From an uncultured Alphaproteobacteria bacterium (GTDB taxonomy: Bacteria > Pseudomonadota > Alphaproteobacteria > Caulobacterales > Aquidulcibacteraceae), in assembly GCA_902826335.1 (NCBI GenBank), contig CADEEL010000009.1, positions 4,920 through 68,919 on the forward strand: DNA of 64,000 nt, given 5' to 3'. Positions 15,711 to 24,043 of this stretch are shown here, piece by piece. Made by a program: the position numbers and the translations under genes. Position 1 is the stretch's first letter, and each line of letters starts with the position of its first letter. The notes under the pieces are model-generated. The model was not told the origin of the DNA. It worked only from the letters and a program-made list of their open reading frames with translations, and did no database searches.

Positions 15711-16483
15711 TGCGCCGCCCGCGCGGCGATGAGCGCATTGGCGAGCTCGACAAATCCGGCCCCGCGCGCCGCGGCAGTGATCCAGCGCGGTCGCGCCGCC
15801 ATCATCGGCAAGAAGGGCGCGATGTTCGCAACGCCGACGGTGAGTTCAAACGCCGCGAAGTTTGGCTCATCGTTTGCGGAATCGCCCACATAAAGCGTCG
15901 CCTCACTTGGCACATCGAGCGCGGAGAGCAAGTCCAGCGCAGTGCTCGCCTTTGAATAAGCGCCCGCCCAGGCGTTCACATGAATGGAACTGATTGTCGC
16001 TTGAAAGCCCTGCGCGCGAAAGAGGTCGCGCACGCGTTCCGCAGTCGCGAGCGGGAAGGGGCCGACATCTTCCGCGAAATCCACGGCGATATCGGCGATG
16101 CGAAAAGGCTGATCCGCGGCAAGCCGAAGCGCGGGCTGATCCGCAAGCGCGGCTCGCGCGCACGCCATCAATTTGTCGAACCGGCGCGCCTCCACATAGG
16201 TGCGCCGCGCGATGGCGCCGCGCGCGGTGCGCCAGAACGCCAGCGCCCCATTCTCGCCGACGATGCCGAGAATTGGCCAGAGCCTCACAAGCGCGTCGCA
16301 CCAGCCCGCGGGCCGGCCCGTCACCACGATGGTTGGAACGCCCGCCGCGCGGAGCCGCTCGATGGCGCCGAGCGTGTCGCTATGCACCGCGCCATGCTCC
16401 GTCAACGTATCATCCAAATCGGTGAGCACGCAGCGTACGCGCGCCAAGGCTTCCCGTGGTGCGGCGGCGAGAGGCGCGCTCAT
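15707..16483 (-). CDS. HAD-superfamily (IIB) phosphatase
   Basis: The protein has the four HAD motifs: motif I DLDDTLTEHG with nucleophile and acid-base Asp, motif II Thr in VVTGRPAGW, a Lys region (AYSKASTALDLL), and motif IV GDSANDEPNF. The cap lies between motifs II and III, as in type IIB enzymes such as mannosyl-3-phosphoglycerate phosphatase and sucrose-phosphatase-like proteins. The substrate is unknown. I use ATG 16483 (258 aa); an in-frame GTG at 16504 adds 7 residues. It lies 34 bp downstream of uvrC and is translationally coupled to the CDP-alcohol phosphatidyltransferase, so a phosphorylated lipid head group or precursor is a reasonable guess. Confidence 0.85.
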   Translation of the reverse strand: MSAPLAAAPREALARVRCVLTDLDDTLTEHGAVHSDTLGAIERLRAAGVPTIVVTGRPAGWCDALVRLWPILGIVGENGALAFWRTARGAIARRTYVEARRFDKLMACARAALADQPALRLAADQPFRIADIAVDFAEDVGPFPLATAERVRDLFRAQGFQATISSIHVNAWAGAYSKASTALDLLSALDVPSEATLYVGDSANDEPNFAAFELTVGVANIAPFLPMMAARPRWITAAARGAGFVELANALIAARAAQ

Positions 16484-16516
16484 AAGCGAGGGGCATGCAT
16501 GCACGGGCGCCGCCGG

Positions 16517-18517
16517 TCAAGTCGGTCGGAAATGATCGAATATGCGGCGCGCCAACTCGCCGCTGACGCCAGTTACGCTTTCAAGTTCGCCCAGCGCCGC
16601 GCGCGCCACCCCGCGCGCCGAGCCGAACCGGTCGAGCAGGGCGCGCTTGCGCGCCGGCCCCACGCCGTCAATGTCGTCGAGCGGGCTGCGCGTGAGGTCG
16701 GACTTGCGCCTTTGCCGATGCGCGCCGATCGCGAAACGGTGCGCCTCGTCGCGAAGGCGCTGCAGATAATAGAGAACGGGGCTTTTTTCATCGAGCCGGA
16801 ACGGCGCGCGGCCTGCCATGAAGAAGTGTTCGCGGCCCGCGTCGCGATCTTCGCCCTTGGCGACGCCCACCAGCGTGACGCTTCGCTCGAGATTGAGCTC
16901 ATTCAACGCCGCACGCGCCGCCGCAAGCTGGCCCGCGCCGCCATCGATGAGCACGAGATCGGGCCAGCGGCCGAATTTTGCATCCGCATCACGATCCGTC
17001 GCCTTTGAGAAATCCACGCCGCCGTCAATCGCCGGCTCATCCTCGCCGCTCTGCGCGCCGGGCTCGCCCGCCGCCAGTCGCGCGAAGCGCCGCCGCAGCA
17101 CTTCGCGCATCATGGCGTAATCATCGCCAGGCGTGAGGTCGCGGTCGCGAATATTGAACTTCCGATACTGGCTCTTCTCGAACCCGTCAGGCCCCGAGAC
17201 GATCATGGCGCCGACCGCGTTTGTCCCCTGAATGTGGGAATTGTCATAGACTTCGATCCGCTCGGGCGGGGCCGGCAGATCGAACGTGTCCGCGACCCCC
17301 ACGAGCAGGCGCGCCACGCTCTGCGTATCCGCGAGCCGCCGCGCGAGGGCCTCGCGCGCATTGAGCACGGCCGCTTCGACGATCTCCCGCTTCTCGCCGC
17401 GCTCCGGCGTGCGAATCTCCACGCGGCGCTCCATCCGCAGGGACAACGCCTCCTCGATCAGATCCACATCAAGCGGCGCATGACTGCACAGGATGAGTTT
17501 CGGCGGTTCCTTGTCGTCATAGAATTGCGCAATGAAACTGGCCAGAATGCCAGCCGCGTCAGGCTCGGCGTCGGTGCGCGGGAAATAGGCGCGGTTGCCC
17601 CAGTTTTGGCCCGCGCGAAAGAAGAACACTTGCACGCATGTATGGCCGCCTTCCTGATGGAGCGCGATCACGTCAGCCTCTGCGAATGTCTGCGGATTGA
17701 CGCCCTGCACGGCGCGCACGTCCGCCAGCGCGCGAATGCGATTGCGCAGCCGCGCCGCCTGTTCGAACTCGAGCGCGTCGGCCGCCGCCCGCATGTCCTT
17801 GGCCAATCGCTCCTGCAGCGCCGCCGAATGGCCGTCGAGAAACGCCGCCGCGTCCGCGTGCAGCGCGGCGTATTCCGTCATGCTGACGAGGCCGACGCAC
17901 GGCGCGCTGCATCGCTTTATCTGATGCAGCATGCACGGGCGCGTGCGCGCCGCGTAGGCGCTGTCGGAGCACGAGCGCAGCAAGAACGCCTTCTGCAACG
18001 TATTGAGCGTACGATTGACGGCGCCTGCCGAGGCGAACGGGCCGAAATAGCGCCCCTTGAAGCGCTTGGCGCCGCGGTGCTTTTGAATCACCGGCGCTTC
18101 ATGATCGGTGCGAATGAGAATGTAGGGAAAACTTTTGTCGTCGCGCAGGATCACATTGTAGCGCGGCTTCAGCCGCTTGATCATGTTCGCTTCAAGCAAC
18201 AGCGCTTCGGTTTCCGTCGCCGTGACGATCACTTCGAGCGTCGCGGTCTGCGCGATCATGCGGTGGATTTGCGCGGCGTGCGCGCGGCCCTGTGCGTATT
18301 GCGCGACCCGCGCCTTGAGGTTTCGCGCCTTGCCGACATAGAGCACGTCGCCATTGTCCGCGATCATGCGATAGACGCCCGCCTTCGTGGGCAGGGACCG
18401 CCACGCCGCGCGGATGGCGCCGATGCCGCGCAAAGCTTCCGCGCCGGCCGCTTCAACGGGCAGGGAGGTGAGATCTGGTGTGTCGGGCTTATCCGCCTTC
18501 GCCATCGCGACAAACAT
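16517..18517 (-). CDS. uvrC: Excinuclease ABC subunit C
   Basis: UvrC makes the two incisions around bulky DNA damage after loading by UvrA/UvrB. The 666 residues contain the N-terminal GIY-YIG nuclease ([20 protein letters not shown]), the Cys-containing region [25 protein letters not shown], the UvrB-binding UVR motif ([20 protein letters not shown]), the RNase H-like C-terminal nuclease ([25 protein letters not shown]) and the closing helix-hairpin-helix pair ([20 protein letters not shown]). Type A palindrome copy 2 ends 9 bp upstream of the start. uvrB is encoded about 7 kb away at 25823. Confidence 0.98.
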   Translation of the reverse strand: MFVAMAKADKPDTPDLTSLPVEAAGAEALRGIGAIRAAWRSLPTKAGVYRMIADNGDVLYVGKARNLKARVAQYAQGRAHAAQIHRMIAQTATLEVIVTATETEALLLEANMIKRLKPRYNVILRDDKSFPYILIRTDHEAPVIQKHRGAKRFKGRYFGPFASAGAVNRTLNTLQKAFLLRSCSDSAYAARTRPCMLHQIKRCSAPCVGLVSMTEYAALHADAAAFLDGHSAALQERLAKDMRAAADALEFEQAARLRNRIRALADVRAVQGVNPQTFAEADVIALHQEGGHTCVQVFFFRAGQNWGNRAYFPRTDAEPDAAGILASFIAQFYDDKEPPKLILCSHAPLDVDLIEEALSLRMERRVEIRTPERGEKREIVEAAVLNAREALARRLADTQSVARLLVGVADTFDLPAPPERIEVYDNSHIQGTNAVGAMIVSGPDGFEKSQYRKFNIRDRDLTPGDDYAMMREVLRRRFARLAAGEPGAQSGEDEPAIDGGVDFSKATDRDADAKFGRWPDLVLIDGGAGQLAAARAALNELNLERSVTLVGVAKGEDRDAGREHFFMAGRAPFRLDEKSPVLYYLQRLRDEAHRFAIGAHRQRRKSDLTRSPLDDIDGVGPARKRALLDRFGSARGVARAALGELESVTGVSGELARRIFDHFRPT

Positions 18518-18525
18518 AGGGCCTG

Positions 18526-18573
18526 GAGCGCGATAGCCAAAAGTGGTTGCCGGTTTTGGCGGCCATCGCGCTC
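18526..18573. repeat. Palindromic repeat, type A copy 2
   Basis: A second 48-bp copy of the 6490-6537 element, with identical left arm GAGCGCGATAGCCAAAAG and a more perfect right arm ending CCATCGCGCTC; the core is GTGGTTGCCGG. It lies immediately upstream of uvrC and, as at the first site, is followed by a different palindrome (18587-18637). Confidence 0.85.
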
Positions 18574-18586
18574 AAATTATTTGAAT

Positions 18587-18637
18587 GAGAGCCTGATTCA
18601 CGTTTGGGATTTAACCATCTTGAACGATCAGGCTCTC
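18587..18637. repeat. Palindrome paired with type A copy 2
   Basis: GAGAGCCTGAT (18587-18597) and ATCAGGCTCTC (18627-18637) are perfect 11-bp arms around a 29-nt loop. The spacing from the type A element and the GAGCC start match the 6553-6595 hairpin, but the arms differ and are changed symmetrically. Confidence 0.75.
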
Positions 18638-18645
18638 GCGGCGCT

Positions 18646-18680
18646 GAAACAAAAACGGCCCGCGGGCGCGCCCACGGGCC
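18646..18680 (-). terminator. Rho-independent terminator of the cold-shock gene
   Basis: On the minus strand, GGCCCGTGGG, a CGCG loop and CCCGCGGGCC form a strong GC hairpin followed by G and a run of five T. It lies 28 bp downstream of the cold-shock gene stop and is well placed to end its transcript before uvrC. Confidence 0.85.
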
Positions 18681-18707
18681 TTATTTTGAGTGCTGCGCGT
18701 GAAAAGC

Positions 18708-19403
18708 CTAATCCGCGAGGCGCAGATTGACCGCCTTCGGCCCCTTGCCCTTTGAGTCCGGCAGCGTCTGGAAATTGACGCGCTGGCCTTCATTGAGGGG
18801 CGGCAGGCCCGCCCGCTCGACCGCGCTCACATGCACGAACACATCGGCGCCGCCATTGTCCGGCGTGATGAAGCCGAAGCCGCGCGCGGCGTTGAAAAAC
18901 TTGACCGTGCCGTCTTGCGGATCGCCAAGCGGCGCGCGCGGCGCCCGATCGCCGCCAAATCCTTCGTCGCGGGAGCGAAATCCCCCCCCGCCGCCGCCGC
19001 CGCCGCGAAATCCGCCGCCGCCGCCGCCGCCGCGATACCCACCGCCGCCGCCGCCGCCGCGATAACCACCGCCGCCGCCGCCGCCGCCGCGATAACCACC
19101 GCCGCCGCCACCGCCGCCGCGATAACCACCGCCGCCGCCGCCGCGATATCCGCCGCCGCCACCGCCGCCATAACCACCGCCGCCGCCGCCGCCATAACCG
19201 CCGGAGCGCTCACCGCCGCCGAACCCGCCGCCGCCGCCGCGGTATCCGCCGCCGCCGCCGAAGCTTTCGCCGCCGCCGCCGCCGCCGCTGAATTCAGGCG
19301 GCGTTGGTGCAAACTCATCCGGGCCGCGTTCGCGCCCTCTCTTGCGTTCTTTCTTCTTGTCGCCGCCGGCGTCGTCGTCGTCGAATTCGTAATCGTCGCT
19401 CAT
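18708..19403 (-). CDS. Cold-shock domain protein with long Gly/Arg/Tyr-rich N-terminal region
   Basis: The C-terminal 70 residues are a cold-shock OB-fold: [20 protein letters not shown] holds RNP1 and [14 protein letters not shown] holds RNP2, so it should bind single-stranded RNA or DNA. Ahead of it is an acidic-then-basic start ([20 protein letters not shown]) and about 110 residues of low-complexity glycine blocks punctuated by [12 protein letters not shown] and YGGGG, much like eukaryotic RGG/GAR tails. Family members of about 70 residues normally lack this. GAGGA lies before the ATG and a terminator follows the stop. An RNA-chaperone role follows from the domain; condensate formation is an inference. 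Confidence 0.92.
   Translation of the reverse strand: MSDDYEFDDDDAGGDKKKERKRGRERGPDEFAPTPPEFSGGGGGGESFGGGGGYRGGGGGFGGGERSGGYGGGGGGGYGGGGGGGYRGGGGGGYRGGGGGGGGYRGGGGGGGGYRGGGGGGGYRGGGGGGGFRGGGGGGGGFRSRDEGFGGDRAPRAPLGDPQDGTVKFFNAARGFGFITPDNGGADVFVHVSAVERAGLPPLNEGQRVNFQTLPDSKGKGPKAVNLRLAD
18981..19289. repeat. GGC/GCC trinucleotide-rich low-complexity tract within the cold-shock gene
   Basis: About 310 bp are dominated by CCG/GCC repeats interrupted by short CGATAACCA or CGATATCC-type units that encode Tyr-Arg. The repeat is coding (glycine blocks). Such tracts are prone to slippage, and steps of three bases would change the tail length without a frameshift. Confidence 0.85.
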
Positions 19404-19606
19404 TCCTCAGGTCCTTGACTTTGGCGCGCCCGCGCCTTTTCACGCGCGGTCTCCCGCGCGCTCACATGTGGTTCTCAGCCGATTGTGGGGGAGGAAAAAT
19501 CTGCCGCACGCTGCGGAACGTCTTACCTTCGCCGGCACGTCGCCAAGCGTTCACGATCAAGGCTTATGCGCGCCGGCGGGGGCAGGCGCAAGAGGAAAGG
19601 GCCCCG

Positions 19607-20218
19607 TTACGCCGCCTTCATCTCGGCTTGGCGCTCCTGCCTGGCGAGAACGGCGGCCACGATGGCCGCGCCCAGCAGCTTCGAGACGATGCCGGTCATG
19701 ATCGTGCCCCAGGCGAAGATGCCGGGCACCACGAACGAGGCGAGATAGATGAACACTACCTGGTCAAGCGGGGCTGAAAGCGCGCTCGACAGCATCACCC
19801 GTTGCGACAACGGACGCTTCACGAATGTGTAGACCGCCCAATCGACTGTCTCGCTGATCAGGAAGGCCGCGCCTGACGCGAGCACGATCGTGATCCACGA
19901 AGTCAGGGTGGAGAGGGCGAGGCCCACAAGCATCGCGGCCAGCACCCAATTTCGGATTTCGCGCTGGGCGAAATCGCGTGCGACCAGAACAAGGCCCGTC
20001 ACGATCGCCAGCGGCTGGAACTCGCCCCCGCCCAGATTGTCCGGGATCGTCGCTGTCGGCACCGCCGCGAAGGACCAGTTGATCAGCGGCATCAGCGCCA
20101 CATAAAGCGCCGTCCATGGCCGTTGCAGCGCGAACGCGATGATCAACACTGTTCCCGCGCAGATCGGAATGGCGATGTGCGGCTGCTGCAGGATGGTGAG
20201 GAGCGCGGTGGGGGTCAT
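19607..20218 (-). CDS. VUT-family transporter, probable queuosine precursor importer (YhhQ-like)
   Basis: This 203-residue polytopic protein has about six membrane segments and the conserved segment ASGAAFLISETVDWAVYTF followed by KRPLSQRVMLSSALSAPLDQ, characteristic of the YhhQ/VUT family, which imports queuosine precursors such as preQ0/preQ1. The long hydrophilic part after LINWSFAAVPTATIPDNLGG is also shared by alphaproteobacterial members. A functional link within the window is gluQ, which modifies queuosine in tRNA(Asp). The substrate is inferred from the family. No preQ1 riboswitch was recognised upstream. Confidence 0.82.
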   Translation of the reverse strand: MTPTALLTILQQPHIAIPICAGTVLIIAFALQRPWTALYVALMPLINWSFAAVPTATIPDNLGGGEFQPLAIVTGLVLVARDFAQREIRNWVLAAMLVGLALSTLTSWITIVLASGAAFLISETVDWAVYTFVKRPLSQRVMLSSALSAPLDQVVFIYLASFVVPGIFAWGTIMTGIVSKLLGAAIVAAVLARQERQAEMKAA

Positions 20219-20250
20219 GCGCGGATCGTGGACGAGGGCGCGCCGGGAAT

Positions 20251-21081
20251 CTAGAGCGGGAGCGCGCCAGCCGTGAACCGCCCCGCGCCGCCCCCGAGCC
20301 GCTCCGCGAGCGCCGGCCCAGCTTCAGCCAGGGTCGCCGCGAGCGTGTGGGGCGGGTTCACCAGCAAAAGGCTCGACGCGGTGAGCGGGCCCTCTACGGT
20401 CGGCGGCGCGATCGCCAGATCGATGCGCAGCGCCTCGCCCCCATGCGCCAGAGCCTCCGCGTCCGCCCGCGCCAGCGCGCTTTCGTCCTTGAGCGGGCGC
20501 CACCAGAGCACCATGCCGCCGTTGAACTTCGCGTGCGCGGCGCGAACGGCGCGGGCCGCGCGCGCGAGCTCGTCGGGCGCTTCATAAGGTGGATCGATTA
20601 CGATGAGTCCGCGCCGTTCGGGAAAGGGCAGCAGCGCGCCAAGCGCCTCCCATCCGTCGCGCGCGTGAACGTGAACATTGCGCGCGGCGCGAAACGCACG
20701 CCGGGCCGCGGCGGCGTCCGCCTTGTGCAGCTCGCACGCGGCTAAGCGATCTCCCGCGCGCAGTGCGCCGGCGATCAGCGCCGGCGAACCAGGATAGATC
20801 TTGAGATCACCGTCCGGATTTGCGGCATGCAGAGCGGCGACATAGGCTTGCACGCACGCCGGCGCCTCGCGCCACGCCCACAGGCGCAGCGCGCCCGCGC
20901 GCCACTCGCCCCCGCGCATCGCTTCATCGCCGCCGAGATCGTAAAAGCCGCGCCCCGCATGCGTATCGAGCACGGCGAACGGCGCCGGCTTCTGCTTGAG
21001 ATGATCGAGGCACGCGAGCAGCACGACGTGCTTCAGCACATCCCCATGGTTGCCGGCATGGTAGGCGTGGCGATAATTCAT
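20251..21081 (-). CDS. rlmJ: 23S rRNA (adenine(2030)-N6)-methyltransferase RlmJ
   Basis: RlmJ methylates A2030 of 23S rRNA. The 276-residue protein begins with the diagnostic MNYRHAYHAGNHGDVLKHVV, has the AdoMet-binding region VLDTHAGRGFYDL and the N6-adenine methyltransferase catalytic motif DPPYE. The helical insertion (DLGGDEAMRGGEWRAGALRL) and the second substrate region YPGSPALIAGALRAGDRL match the family. Length is normal (about 280). It is read leftward between the BLUF gene and the VUT transporter gene, with no obvious shared pathway. Confidence 0.95.
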   Translation of the reverse strand: MNYRHAYHAGNHGDVLKHVVLLACLDHLKQKPAPFAVLDTHAGRGFYDLGGDEAMRGGEWRAGALRLWAWREAPACVQAYVAALHAANPDGDLKIYPGSPALIAGALRAGDRLAACELHKADAAAARRAFRAARNVHVHARDGWEALGALLPFPERRGLIVIDPPYEAPDELARAARAVRAAHAKFNGGMVLWWRPLKDESALARADAEALAHGGEALRIDLAIAPPTVEGPLTASSLLLVNPPHTLAATLAEAGPALAERLGGGAGRFTAGALPL

Positions 21082-21118
21082 GGCGCGCGATGGGGTGTGC
21101 GCCGCGCGCGCGCGGCCT

Positions 21119-21565
21119 TCAAGCCATGACCACTTGCAGCGCCGGCGCGTCGCGCGCCACGCGCTGGGCGTCCGCCATGGCGATGCGGAACAGCGCGCGC
21201 AGCTGCACGGCGTTCAAAAGCCGCGGCTCCCACAGGCGATCCCCGCCCACGCGCCGCCAAATGGCGTGGATTTTCTCGCGATCATTGAGCAGCGCGAGGC
21301 CCCATTTCGGATAGGAGAGCGCCTCGATTTCACTGACATCGGCCACGATCACGTCAGTGTGGCGCCCGTCGCGCGCGATCGAGGCGAACACCTGCGAAAC
21401 CAGCGCGCGAGGGCCCTCCAGAATCTGCATAAACACCGTGCGGTCCGCGATCAAAAGCCCGGTTACGCCGAGGCTCTCATTGCGCGCGGCGGCGCGCGCC
21501 GCGAGGCGAATGACCTCGCCATCGTCGCAGGCGCGTACGCTGTAATAGACAAGTCTGTTCAACAT
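21119..21565 (-). CDS. BLUF-domain blue-light photoreceptor (single domain)
   Basis: BLUF domains bind FAD non-covalently and switch hydrogen bonding around the flavin in blue light. This 148-residue protein has the essential set: an N-terminal Tyr (LNRLVYYS), Asn29 in ARNESLGVTGLLI, Gln47 in VFMQILEGP, and DGRHTDVIV with Trp88 in YPKWGLAL; the usual Met near Trp is Leu. The C-terminal 40 residues form the cap helices, with no attached output domain, so it probably acts by protein-protein contact. I choose ATG 21565 because AGGTGGGG precedes it; a GTG lies 9 bp further upstream. The partner is unknown; the divergent neighbour is a small GNAT-like gene. Confidence 0.9.
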   Translation of the reverse strand: MLNRLVYYSVRACDDGEVIRLAARAAARNESLGVTGLLIADRTVFMQILEGPRALVSQVFASIARDGRHTDVIVADVSEIEALSYPKWGLALLNDREKIHAIWRRVGGDRLWEPRLLNAVQLRALFRIAMADAQRVARDAPALQVVMA

Positions 21566-21657
21566 GGGCCCCACCTGCCCGAGTGCGATTTCTCAAGCGC
21601 ACATTACACGGTCTGGGTTAATGTCTCGGTCTACAAACCGGCGAATAGGAGCGCGCC

Positions 21658-21930
21658 TTGAGCGCATTCATGAATAACAAGGCGCTACAGCGATTTGAAT
21701 TGAGCGCCGGGGAAGGCGTCGTCTTCGCGCGCTATCGCCGCGACGGCGCTGTTTGCATCATCGATCACGTCGAAACGCCACCGGCCCTGCGCGGGCAGGG
21801 CTTGGCGGGCCGGCTCATGGAGGCGATCATGGCGGCCGCGCGGGCCGAAGGCTTCAAGGTGAGGCCGGTCTGCGGCTACGCGGTCGCCCATCTGCGCCGC
21901 CATCCAGAACATCGCGATCTCATCGCCTGA
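21658..21930 (+). CDS. Small GNAT-like N-acetyltransferase (YjdJ/Gcn5-like)
   Basis: The 90-residue protein fits the short GNAT family of YjdJ type: IIDHVETPPALRGQGLAGRLMEAIM contains the acetyl-CoA pyrophosphate loop (R/Q-G-x-G-x-A/G) and VRPVCGYAVAHLRRHPEH the characteristic end in which Cys and His/Tyr lie near the active site. The substrate is unknown. An AGGAG motif sits 6 nt before a TTG at 21658; the first ATG is at 21670 but with poor spacing, so a TTG start is preferred. It is divergent from the BLUF gene and may share its promoter region. Confidence 0.85.
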   Translation: MSAFMNNKALQRFELSAGEGVVFARYRRDGAVCIIDHVETPPALRGQGLAGRLMEAIMAAARAEGFKVRPVCGYAVAHLRRHPEHRDLIA

Positions 21931-21947
21931 GCTTCATCGCCCGAGCT

Positions 21948-22700
21948 TCATCGTCCAAGCAGCGCGGCGCGCTCGCCGCCGGTGAGCGCGCGCCATCGCC
22001 CCTCGGGAAGATCGCCAAGCGAGAGCGGCCCGATGCGCACGCGCGCCAGATCACTGACATCAAGGCCAACCGCCGCGCACATGCGCCGGATTTGGCGCTT
22101 GCGCCCTTCGCGCAGCACGAAACGCAGGCGCCCCGCCCCCAGCGGCGTCACCTGGGCGGGCTTCAGTACGCGCCCGTCGAGCGACAAGCCGTGGCGCAGC
22201 AGGGAGAGTTTGCCCGCATCGATCGCCCCGGTGACCGTCACCAAATATTCCTTGTCGAGGTCCGAGTGCGGGCCGATCACCGCCTTGGCCAGCACGCCAT
22301 CCTCGGAGAGCAGCAAAAGCCCCCGCGAATCTTGATCGAGGCGCCCCAGCGGCGCCAGCCGCGCCTCCCGGCTTGGCGCCGGAAGCGCGGGCCCATGGAG
22401 GTTGGCGCTGGTCAGCAGCCGCGCGGCGGGAATCTGTCCTGGTTCCGGCTGGGCCGAAACATAGCCAACCGGCTTGTTGAGCACATAGGTCGCCCCAACG
22501 GGGGCGGCGCCCCCAACCAGCGCCAGCCTCTGGCCAGGGTGGATTTTCACGCCAGGCGCGGTGGCGGTCTCGCCATCGATCGTCACCTGGCCCGCCGCGA
22601 GCAGGGCCTCCGCCTCGCGGCGCGAGCACACGCCCTCATGCGCGAGCCACTTATTGACGCGCGCGGCTTCCGGGCCGTCGAAAACCTTGGTCCAGCCCAT
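21948..22700 (-). CDS. Ribosomal pseudouridine synthase, RsuA/RluB/RluF family
   Basis: The enzyme isomerises a specific uridine in rRNA. Residues about 13-60 are an S4 RNA-binding domain (RVNKWLAHEGVCSRREAEALLAAG). The catalytic motif GRLDQDSRGLLLLSEDG carries the essential Asp, and KEYLVTVTG, LREGRKRQIRRMCAAVG are further family blocks. The 250-residue size and sequence are closest to RluF-type enzymes (U2604 in E. coli 23S rRNA), but the target cannot be fixed from sequence alone. It is divergent from ompW. Confidence 0.92.
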   Translation of the reverse strand: MGWTKVFDGPEAARVNKWLAHEGVCSRREAEALLAAGQVTIDGETATAPGVKIHPGQRLALVGGAAPVGATYVLNKPVGYVSAQPEPGQIPAARLLTSANLHGPALPAPSREARLAPLGRLDQDSRGLLLLSEDGVLAKAVIGPHSDLDKEYLVTVTGAIDAGKLSLLRHGLSLDGRVLKPAQVTPLGAGRLRFVLREGRKRQIRRMCAAVGLDVSDLARVRIGPLSLGDLPEGRWRALTGGERAALLGR

Positions 22701-22769
22701 TGACTTAGATCAAAGCTGAAGTTGACGCCGGCGTCATTATCAAATTCCACAATTTTGAAGGGGGAAGTC

Positions 22770-23414
22770 ATGTTGAGATGGAGTGCGGCGCTTGTGTCGG
22801 CCGCCGCGTTGATGAGCTTCGCCGCCCCGGCGCACGCGGGCGTGCTGGACAATGTGCAGATCACGCTGGGGGTCAGCGGCGTTCTGCCGAACGAGAGCGC
22901 CGATATCTCCGTCATCGGCGGTGATGTGAGTATTTCGGATGAATATGTGCCGACGCTCGCCATCGAATACTTCTTCAATGACAATGTCTCGTTGCAGCTG
23001 CTCTGCTGCGCCGCCCGCCATGATGTGCGCGCGATCGGAACCAGCGTCGGGTCCGGCACGGTCGATCTGGGGCAAATCACGCATTTCCCGCCGACCCTGA
23101 CCTTGAAATATCATTGGACTGATTGGGGGAACTTTCAGCCCTATGTCGGCGCGGGCGTCAATTACACGCACTTCTTCGATGAGGAACTGCCCGCCGGCGG
23201 CGTCGCCACCTCGATTGATTATAGCGATTCCTTCGGGCCCGCCCTTCAGGCCGGTTTCGACTATCGCTTGAATGAACACTGGGCGCTGAACTTTGACGTC
23301 CGCCACATCTGGATCAATTCCGATGTGACCATCTACGCGGGGCCGACGCGGATCGATGCCGACGCTGACATCAATCCCTGGGTCATCACCACCGGCGTCG
23401 CCTACAGATTCTAG
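22770..23414 (+). CDS. OmpW family outer membrane protein
   Basis: OmpW proteins are eight-stranded outer-membrane barrels with a hydrophobic channel. The 214-residue precursor has a clear signal peptide (LRWSAALVSAAALMSFAAPAHA-G) and barrel features: GVLPNESADIS, PTLAIEYFFNDNVSLQLL, FPPTLTLKYHWTDWGNFQPY, GAGVNYTHFF, AGFDYRLNEHWALNFDVRHI and a closing Phe. I choose ATG 22770, 5 nt after a strong GGGGGAAG site. A strong bidirectional terminator follows. Regulation is not visible. Confidence 0.93.
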   Translation: MLRWSAALVSAAALMSFAAPAHAGVLDNVQITLGVSGVLPNESADISVIGGDVSISDEYVPTLAIEYFFNDNVSLQLLCCAARHDVRAIGTSVGSGTVDLGQITHFPPTLTLKYHWTDWGNFQPYVGAGVNYTHFFDEELPAGGVATSIDYSDSFGPALQAGFDYRLNEHWALNFDVRHIWINSDVTIYAGPTRIDADADINPWVITTGVAYRF

Positions 23415-23435
23415 AGATCGATCCCTCCAACCTCG

Positions 23436-23467
23436 CCCCGCCGCGTCCGCGCGGCGGGGTTTTATTT
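23436..23467. terminator. Bidirectional terminator between ompW and the convergent gene
   Basis: CCCCGCCGCG, loop TCC, then GCGCGGCGGGG and TTTTATTT form a strong hairpin with a T-tract for ompW. The minus-strand side has a less regular tract, but it also overlaps the stop of the convergent gene at 23462. Confidence 0.88.
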
Positions 23468-24043
23468 GTGGCGCCGCGCGTCGAGATCGGGATCGAGGGG
23501 AAGGTCCGCGTCGAGCTGCACGCCGAACGTGTTCAGCATCATGGAGACTTGCGTGTACTGGCCGGCGGTGAACACCGCGTCCATGCATTGCTTCTGCGTG
23601 AAGTGCGCGGTGAGCTTCGCCCAGGTCGCGTCGCTGATGAAGTGACGCGCATGAAGCTCGTCGCACGCGGCGAGCAGGGCGGCTTCTGCCCCTGACCAGC
23701 CCGGCGCGTCCGCGCCTTGCTTGATGCGCGCGATCTCTTCTGCATTGAGGCCGGCGCGCAGGCCGATTTCCGTGTGCTGCGCCCATTCGTAACCGGAACG
23801 GCAGAGAAAACCGATGCGCAGGATGATGAGTTCGCGATCGCGCGGTGAGAGCGCGTTCTTCTTCGAGAGCACATAACTGCCCCAGGCGAGGAAGGCGCTC
23901 AGCGCTTCGGGCGCATGCGCCAGCGTGCGAAAAATATTGAGCGGCCCGAGCGGGCCTTGCGCCACTGGCGCCAGCGCCGCGCGTTGGGCGTCGCTAAGTT
24001 CGTGATCCGCGAGCGGAGCGATGCGGGGGGAGGGGAGGCGCAT
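23462..24043 (-). CDS. Carboxymuconolactone decarboxylase (AhpD-like) family protein
   Basis: The 193-residue protein belongs to the CMD/AhpD-like alpha-helical family: PRDRELIILRIGFLCRSGYEWAQHTEIG has the Cys and His of the active-site region, but the second Cys of true AhpD is absent (CRSGYEW). The C-terminal half (LLAACDELHARHFISDATWAKL, QYTQVSMMLNTFGV) is typical of enzymes annotated as CMD family. The reaction is unknown. The ATG at 24043 overlaps the stop of the upstream retropepsin gene as ATGA; an alternative start 54 bp upstream would lie inside that gene. Confidence 0.88.
   Translation of the reverse strand: MRLPSPRIAPLADHELSDAQRAALAPVAQGPLGPLNIFRTLAHAPEALSAFLAWGSYVLSKKNALSPRDRELIILRIGFLCRSGYEWAQHTEIGLRAGLNAEEIARIKQGADAPGWSGAEAALLAACDELHARHFISDATWAKLTAHFTQKQCMDAVFTAGQYTQVSMMLNTFGVQLDADLPLDPDLDARRHK

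Noticed and set aside
18981-19289. Regular repeat spacing resembling a CRISPR array
   Set aside because: The units are coding glycine blocks, not direct repeats with unique spacers, and no cas gene is present.
18827-19318. Ala-rich frames on both strands across the cold-shock gene
   Set aside because: They translate the CCG/GGC repeat in other frames, giving poly-Ala/Pro; the Gly frame ends in a true cold-shock domain.
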